Below are positions 59,050 to 64,000 of a stretch of DNA of 64,000 bases, in pieces; position 1 is the stretch's first letter; each line of letters opens with the position of its first letter. The notes under the pieces were generated by a model, which was not told the origin of the DNA, did not search any database, and was given only the letters and a program-made list of their open reading frames with translations. Source of the stretch: Flavobacterium sp. CS20 (lineage in GTDB: Bacteria; Bacteroidota; Bacteroidia; Flavobacteriales; Flavobacteriaceae); NCBI RefSeq assembly GCF_018080005.1, contig NZ_CP073015.1, forward strand, positions 2,384,501 through 2,448,500, read 5' to 3'. The translations under genes were made by a program, and so were the position numbers.

Positions 59050-60204
59050 TTAATTTGAATTCTTTTTATGTTGGTTTTGTCTTGGTTTTCTTTTTTTACG
59101 GCGTTTTTTGCGTTTGGGTTTGTCAAAACGTGTCAAACTATCTTGACCAACAACATTAGAATAATCTATGGTTTGAGTTGGTGTGTCGTCAACAAAATCT
59201 TCTAAGCAATCCACAGGTTTGTTTTGTTTTTCGGCTTGAATAATATCATTAACATCATCAACGTCTAATTCGTGCCAAGGATTGGGTTCATCAAAGTAAG
59301 CATACCATAGTTTTCGTTTAAAGATATCCATTTTTTGTAAACTGGCTTTTCCTTTTTTGGTGATTAGTTTATAATCTGATTTTGGAAAATCTTTAAGTGC
59401 TTCAACATACATATCCAATTCGTAATTGAGACAACATTTGAGTTTTCCGCACTGACCAGCCAATTTCAATGGATTTAAAGACAACTGTTGGTATCGTCTT
59501 GCAGAGGTTTTGACAGATCTAAAATCGGTAAGCCATGTTGAACAACAAAGTTCTCTGCCACATGAACCGATGCCACCAAGGCGAGATGCTTCTTGACGTA
59601 AGCCGATTTGTTTCATTTCAATACGGACTTTAAAAACATAAGCGTATTCTTTGATTAAGTCTCTAAAGTCAACACGTTGTTCAGCTGTGTAGTAAAATAT
59701 AGCTTTAGAGCCATCGCCTTGAAACTCGACATCGCTGATTTTCATTTTCAGCTTTAGTCTAATAGCGATTTGTCTAGCTTTGATTTTTACCTCTTCTTCT
59801 TTTTGACGGTATTTTTGCCAAACATCAATATCTTTTTGGTTAGCTTTACGATAAATTTTCGGGAAATCATCTCCTTCAGGTTTGGCTTTTTTCTTCTTCA
59901 TTTGAACTTTGACCAATTCACCAGTTAAGCTTACAATACCAATATCATGACCAGATTGTGCTTCTGTAGCCACAACATCGCCCATATAAATTTGTATGTT
60001 TTCTGGATTTCTAAAAAATTCTTTTCTTCCGTTTTTAAATCGGACTTCTACCATATCAAAGGCATCTTGACCTTTGGGCAATTGCATATTAGACAACCAA
60101 TCAAAAACACTGAGTTTATTGCGCCTGTCTGTTCCACATGTACCGTTATTTTTACAGCCTTTTGGCGTGCCATCTTTTTGAGTCGAGCAACTTCCACATC
60201 CCAT
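59050..60204 (-). CDS. PSP1/RicT-like protein
   Basis: 384 residues. 'GSCGRELCCSTWL' and 'GQCGKLKCCLNYE' give the Cys clusters of the PSP1 domain (RicT/YaaT, which helps form the Y complex with Fe-S clusters in Bacillus). The Cys-rich start (MGCGSCSTQKD) is also typical. The C-terminal 60 residues are a Lys/Arg-rich tail (KPKRKKRRKKRKPRQ), possibly for RNA binding. It sits 1 bp before gldH, a linkage common in flavobacteria. Confidence 0.88.
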   Translation of the reverse strand: MGCGSCSTQKDGTPKGCKNNGTCGTDRRNKLSVFDWLSNMQLPKGQDAFDMVEVRFKNGRKEFFRNPENIQIYMGDVVATEAQSGHDIGIVSLTGELVKVQMKKKKAKPEGDDFPKIYRKANQKDIDVWQKYRQKEEEVKIKARQIAIRLKLKMKISDVEFQGDGSKAIFYYTAEQRVDFRDLIKEYAYVFKVRIEMKQIGLRQEASRLGGIGSCGRELCCSTWLTDFRSVKTSARRYQQLSLNPLKLAGQCGKLKCCLNYELDMYVEALKDFPKSDYKLITKKGKASLQKMDIFKRKLWYAYFDEPNPWHELDVDDVNDIIQAEKQNKPVDCLEDFVDDTPTQTIDYSNVVGQDSLTRFDKPKRKKRRKKRKPRQNQHKKNSN

Positions 60205-60325
60205 ATTTCTATATATTGAAACTAAATACGATTATTTAGTTGATGAATAAATTAAAACGTAAAGATATTAAAAATTAAAGGTTAAGCGTGAAAATTGTTG
60301 GTTTGAAGTTTTAAATCAGTAGATA

Positions 60326-61114
60326 TTAAACTTTAGATCGCCTTTGCCTAAGAGCTTCAAAAGTCAAAACAGCAGTAGAAACTGAAAGATTCATCGAGTC
60401 GATTTGGCCTAACATCGGAATATTTATGGCTTGGATGTCAGGTTGATTTCTCCAAAACTCTGTTAAACCATAGGCTTCTGAACCCATCACAAAAGCTGTG
60501 TTGTTTTTATAATCTTCATTTAAATAAGAATTTGAATTTTGCAAAGTTGCTGAATACATATAAAATGAATGTTCTTTTAAAAACGCATAAACTTCTTTTG
60601 AAGATCCAAGGGCAATTTGGTTTGAAAACACCGCACCCAAACTCGCCCTAATCGTATTGGGATTATACAAGTCTGTTTTGGGGTTGGCAATGATGATTGC
60701 ATCGACCTGAGTCGCGTCTGCGGTGCGAAGAATAGCTCCGATATTTCCTGGTTTTTCTGGCGATTCTAAAACTAAAACTAAAGGATTTGAGGCTTTAAAT
60801 TTCAAATGTTTTAAATTATGTTTAGGACTTTTGCACAAGGCCACAACACCTTCTGTGCTAGATCGATAAGCCAAATGTTGATAAACATCAGTTGAAATAG
60901 AAATCACTTCAGTTTTATCAGAAAAATTCAAATCAGATTGATAGAGATTTTCAGCAAAAAAAACTTTTTCGATTTGATAATTATAGGTCAACGCCATTTC
61001 AATTTCTCTAACGCCTTCAACGACAAAACGGGCATCGCCAACTCTAAGTTTTGATTTGGATTGGAGTTGTTTTAAATATTTAATTTGAGAGTTTTTGGTG
61101 CTACTGATTTTCAT
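60326..61114 (-). CDS. TrmH/SpoU-type RNA 2'-O-methyltransferase
   Basis: 262 residues. An N-terminal RNA-substrate-binding domain is followed by the SPOUT knot: 'EKPGNIGAILRTADATQVDAII' (motif 1), 'FVMGSEAYGLTE' (motif 2) and 'IPMLGQIDSMNLSVSTAVLTFEALRQR' (motif 3). It methylates ribose in rRNA or tRNA; the site is not decidable from sequence. Transcribed alone, divergent from msrB. Confidence 0.92.
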   Translation of the reverse strand: MKISSTKNSQIKYLKQLQSKSKLRVGDARFVVEGVREIEMALTYNYQIEKVFFAENLYQSDLNFSDKTEVISISTDVYQHLAYRSSTEGVVALCKSPKHNLKHLKFKASNPLVLVLESPEKPGNIGAILRTADATQVDAIIIANPKTDLYNPNTIRASLGAVFSNQIALGSSKEVYAFLKEHSFYMYSATLQNSNSYLNEDYKNNTAFVMGSEAYGLTEFWRNQPDIQAINIPMLGQIDSMNLSVSTAVLTFEALRQRRSKV

Positions 61115-61322
61115 TTTATAGAATGATTACGTTAAAAATATATTAATTTCTGACACCTTAACCTCATTAAACATTTGTTTTTCAGTGATTTAATTTTTTA
61201 AGATTTATAATTTTAAATTTATGGCATCGAAATTGTTTAAATTAAATCATAACTTATCAAAATATTAACGAAACCTCATATTTCAAAACTAACTTTAATT
61301 TGTTATTTTACATCAAAAAGTT

Positions 61323-61820
61323 ATGAAAACATTTCTATCATTTATTCTTATATTCAGCTTATATAGTTGTCAATCTTCAGCTCAAGACGAAAAAAGCAAA
61401 AAAAATAATTATGAAGTAACTAAAACGGATGCTGAATGGAAAGCCGAGCTCAGCGATATAGAATATCAAGTTTTACGTGAAGCAGGAACTGAAAGAGCAT
61501 TTACAAGTGAATTACTTGAGGTAAAACAACCTGGTACATTTGTCTGTGCAGCCTGCGGTAACCCTTTATATAAAACCAAACACAAATTTGATAGCGGAAC
61601 AAGTTGGCCGAGTTTTGACCGTGCTATTGAAGGAAGTGTAGTTTTATCTTCTGATAAAAAAATTGGATATAAAAGAACCGAATTGCTTTGTGCAAAATGC
61701 GGTAGCCATCTCGGTCATATGTTCAACGATGGTCCAAGTGAAACCACAGGCAAAAGACACTGCATTAATGGTGTGGCATTAAACTTTGTTTCAAAAAAAA
61801 TAAAAAAAATAAAAGAATGA
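61323..61820 (+). CDS. msrB: Peptide-methionine (R)-S-oxide reductase, exported lipoprotein form
   Basis: 165 residues. Lipoprotein signal (lipobox LYSC, Cys at about 16) then the MsrB fold: 'CAACG' and 'CAKCG' zinc pairs, 'FDSGTSWPSF' and the catalytic Cys in 'RHCINGVALNF'. The lipid anchor places this repair enzyme in the periplasm. It overlaps the second msrB by 4 bp (ATGA). Confidence 0.92.
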   Translation: MKTFLSFILIFSLYSCQSSAQDEKSKKNNYEVTKTDAEWKAELSDIEYQVLREAGTERAFTSELLEVKQPGTFVCAACGNPLYKTKHKFDSGTSWPSFDRAIEGSVVLSSDKKIGYKRTELLCAKCGSHLGHMFNDGPSETTGKRHCINGVALNFVSKKIKKIKE

Positions 61821-62206
61821 AAAATCTAAAAGATACCGATTGGAAATCAAAACTTTCTCCTGAAGCATATGAAGTTTTAAGAAAAAAAGCCACCGAGCCA
61901 CCACATTCAGGAAAGTATAATATGCATTTTGAAAATGGCACTTATGTATGCAAAGGTTGCGGTGCTGAATTATTTGATAGTGACACCAAATTTGATAGTG
62001 GATGCGGTTGGCCAAGTTTTGATAAAGCCAAAGAAGGAGCTGTTCGCTACGAACCCGATCACTCTCTTGGAATGAAACGTGTAGAAATATTATGTAACAA
62101 TTGCGACGGTCATCTCGGTCATGTTTTTGATGATGGTCCAACCGAAACAGGACAACGCTACTGTGTTAACTCCTTAAGTTTGAATTTTAATCCTAAAAAT
62201 AAATAA
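61817..62206 (+). CDS. msrB: Peptide-methionine (R)-S-oxide reductase, cytosolic form
   Basis: 129 residues without signal peptide. 'CKGCG' and 'CNNCDGHLGH' are zinc ligands, 'FDSGCGWPSF' has an extra Cys that may serve as a resolving residue, and 'RYCVNSLSLNF' holds the catalytic Cys. It shares an operon with the exported form, giving repair of methionine sulfoxide on both sides of the membrane. Confidence 0.93.
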   Translation: MKNLKDTDWKSKLSPEAYEVLRKKATEPPHSGKYNMHFENGTYVCKGCGAELFDSDTKFDSGCGWPSFDKAKEGAVRYEPDHSLGMKRVEILCNNCDGHLGHVFDDGPTETGQRYCVNSLSLNFNPKNK

Positions 62207-62739
62207 TGATGAAAAAATTAATTGTACTGCTTTTCAGTTTAGCTCTAATCAGTTGCGAAGGCGATACCGGATATCCAGGACCTCCAGGATTAGATGGTGT
62301 GAATATTTTGGGTAACGTTTTTGACGTTACTGTTGACTTTACACCCAATAATGCTTATGCAAATTTAATTGCTTTTCCTAACAATATTGAAGTTTTTGAA
62401 AGCGATGTAGTAATGGTTTATCTGCTTGAAGAACAAGTCAGTGACCCAACCGGTCCAATTGACGTGTGGACGCCCTTGCCCCAGTCTTTCTTTTTAGACG
62501 ATGGTTCTCAAGTGGTTTATACCTTTAATCATACTTTTCTTGATGTTAACCTATTTTTAGATGGCAATGTCAACCTGGACAGTTTAGGACCAGCATTTAC
62601 TAATAATCAAACATTTAGAATTGCGATTTTGCCTGCAGATTTTGCAGAAAACTTTGATGTTAATTTAGAAAGTTACAATGAAGTTATGCAAGTTTTAAAA
62701 TCACAAGATGCGAATTTTAAGGTAAAATCTCTGAATTAG
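62206..62739 (+). CDS. Lipoprotein with a short collagen-like start
   Basis: 177 residues. Lipobox ALISC (Cys at about 17), then 'EGDTGYPGPPGLDG', a few G-x-y triplets, a pattern seen in a family of flavobacterial lipoproteins. The rest is a beta-rich domain with no recognised motif. Its ATG overlaps the stop of the second msrB (TAATG), suggesting translational coupling. Function unknown. Confidence 0.75.
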   Translation: MMKKLIVLLFSLALISCEGDTGYPGPPGLDGVNILGNVFDVTVDFTPNNAYANLIAFPNNIEVFESDVVMVYLLEEQVSDPTGPIDVWTPLPQSFFLDDGSQVVYTFNHTFLDVNLFLDGNVNLDSLGPAFTNNQTFRIAILPADFAENFDVNLESYNEVMQVLKSQDANFKVKSLN

Positions 62740-62955
62740 TATCAACAATAGGAGTTTTTTATAAGCTAAAATATTCTTGTTTTATATGAAAGTGATAAAA
62801 TAATAATGTTTGAGATATCTTTTGAATAGATACATATAAACTTTAGAATACCCACATGCTAAATTTACAGATAAGCTTATAGAATTTTTATTAAAACTTA
62901 TTGTTCGAAAGTTTTAATATAGAAAAAATTACTTTTGTAATACATTAAGTTTAAT

Positions 62956-63864
62956 ATGAAAGACTTTTTTTACAATTATATCTTAAATCTTCAAAACAGA
63001 ATTACTTCTACTCTTGAAGAAATTGACAGCAAAGCCAAATTTCACGAAGACCAATGGCAAAGAAAAGAAGGTGGTGGCGGAAAAACACGAGTCATTCAAA
63101 ATGGTGATGTTTTTGAAAAAGGCGGCGTCAATATCTCCGCAGTCCACGGTCCATTAGCACAATCTGTGCAAAAGTATTTTAATGTTGAAGATTGTGATTT
63201 TTATGCTTGTGGTTTGAGTTTGGTGCTTCATCCTAAAAATCCTTTTGTCCCAACAGTACACGCCAATTGGCGGTATTTTGAGATGTTTGATAAATCGGGG
63301 AAAATGATAGATCAATGGTTTGGTGGTGGATTGGATTTAACGCCGTATTATCTGTTTGAAGAAGACGCTAAACATTTTCATCAGGTTTGTAAAACGGCTT
63401 GTGATAAGCACAATTCACAATTTTATCACAAATATAAAAAACAATGTGATGACTATTTTTGGAATCATCATCGCCAAGAAGGTCGAGGTATTGGTGGTTT
63501 GTTTTTTGATTACCTAAAACCCACTGCTGACAGAGATATTGACCAATGGCATGATTTTGTTACCGAAGTTGGCGATAGTTTCCTTGAAGCTTATATTCCT
63601 ATTGTAGAAAAACGAAAAGATATACCTTATGAGAAGCATCATAGAGACTGGCAAGAAATACGACGTGGTCGCTATGTTGAGTTTAATTTAGTGCATGATA
63701 AAGGCACTTTATTTGGTCTTAAAACCAACGGTCGCATAGAAAGTATTTTGATGAGTTTGCCACCACATGTGCAATGGCGATATGATTATCAACCTGAGAA
63801 AAACTCAAAAGAAGAACAATTAATTCAAGTTTTACAACATCCAAAAGATTGGATAAATTCATAA
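62956..63864 (+). CDS. hemF: Oxygen-dependent coproporphyrinogen III oxidase
   Basis: 302 residues. '[27 protein letters not shown]' and '[18 protein letters not shown]' are the substrate-binding regions, and '[22 protein letters not shown]' and '[12 protein letters not shown]' are signature stretches. It oxidises coproporphyrinogen to protoporphyrinogen IX with O2, so heme is made aerobically. TACTTTTG at 62930-62937 is a possible promoter box. hemB follows 4 bp downstream. Confidence 0.96.
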   Translation: MKDFFYNYILNLQNRITSTLEEIDSKAKFHEDQWQRKEGGGGKTRVIQNGDVFEKGGVNISAVHGPLAQSVQKYFNVEDCDFYACGLSLVLHPKNPFVPTVHANWRYFEMFDKSGKMIDQWFGGGLDLTPYYLFEEDAKHFHQVCKTACDKHNSQFYHKYKKQCDDYFWNHHRQEGRGIGGLFFDYLKPTADRDIDQWHDFVTEVGDSFLEAYIPIVEKRKDIPYEKHHRDWQEIRRGRYVEFNLVHDKGTLFGLKTNGRIESILMSLPPHVQWRYDYQPEKNSKEEQLIQVLQHPKDWINS

Positions 63865-63868
63865 AATT

Positions 63869-64000
63869 ATGTATCCATACCAACGCCCAAGACGATTAAG
63901 AAAAAGCCAAGCCATCAGAGATTTGGTTCAAGAAAACCGTTTGCATCCTGATGATTTTATTGTGCCTTTATTTATAGTTGAAGGTCAGAATATCAAAGAA
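63869..64000 (+). CDS. hemB: Porphobilinogen synthase, cut by the window end
   Basis: The first 44 codons only. '[38 protein letters not shown]' is the N-terminus of 5-aminolevulinate dehydratase. ATG 63869 lies 4 bp after hemF, so the two heme genes form an operon. Confidence 0.92.
   Translation, partial: MYPYQRPRRLRKSQAIRDLVQENRLHPDDFIVPLFIVEGQNIKE

Overview
The window looks like a chromosome segment of a low-GC member of the Flavobacteriaceae (phylum Bacteroidota). The signs are promoters of the TTTG-N19-TAnnTTTG type, the gliding lipoprotein gene gldH, a TonB receptor with an N-terminal carboxypeptidase-regulatory-like domain, a DUF4175 giant protein, and many short lipoproteins. The genus cannot be fixed from the sequence alone.

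Layout. 1-4 kb: an oxidoreductase with a nonsense codon, a CBS protein, YebC, a lipoprotein, and a membrane protein/XRE regulator pair behind a double palindromic operator. 4.2-9 kb: rnr, mscS and corA on the minus strand. 9.1-20.8 kb: a plus-strand block (DUF2007, an AT-rich 750-bp gap with DnaA-box-like words, DUF4168, rpiB, a CDF exporter, an ElaA-type GNAT, a REP-associated transposase with its REPs, DUF4175, ybeY, mnmG, a methyltransferase, an OmpH-like protein). Two parS-like palindromes flank mnmG, so this part may lie close to the replication origin. 20.8-25.5 kb: holB, tRNA-Gln with a displaced copy of its 3' end, then an accessory block of secreted proteins, including a recent tandem duplication and a lipoprotein with a JAMM-like metal motif. 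25.8-40.9 kb: mostly housekeeping genes (AlbA-like protein, phosphatase, TonB receptor, M23 peptidase, prmC, ribD, tatA, hflX, a toxin-antitoxin pair, ABC-F ATPase, lspA).

40.6-51.3 kb is the most striking part. A 989-bp segment (5' part of lspA plus the next upstream gene) occurs twice as direct repeats around a 7.36-kb island. The island carries a meta-cleavage-type aromatic catabolic cluster: extradiol dioxygenase, C-C hydrolase, outer-membrane channel, cupin, two unusual SDRs, a 2-hydroxyacid dehydrogenase, and a nonsense-mutated AraC regulator. It ends in an IS66 transposase remnant fused in frame to the truncated lspA copy. A complete IS4-family element with a 9-bp target duplication sits in the left repeat. 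Each damaged gene has an intact twin in the other repeat, as expected if a circular DNA integrated by a single crossover.

51.3-64 kb is again core genome: DUF3307/SatD pair, a tightly packed minus-strand run (ricT, gldH, PBP1A, rsmA, mgtE, thioesterase, hydroxyacid dehydrogenase), a TrmH-type methyltransferase, two msrB genes, hemF, and the start of hemB.

Four genes are interrupted as assembled (oxidoreductase at 578, mnmG near 17358, a secreted protein at 22453, araC at 49788), besides those cut by mobile DNA. Some of these may be sequencing or assembly errors rather than biology.
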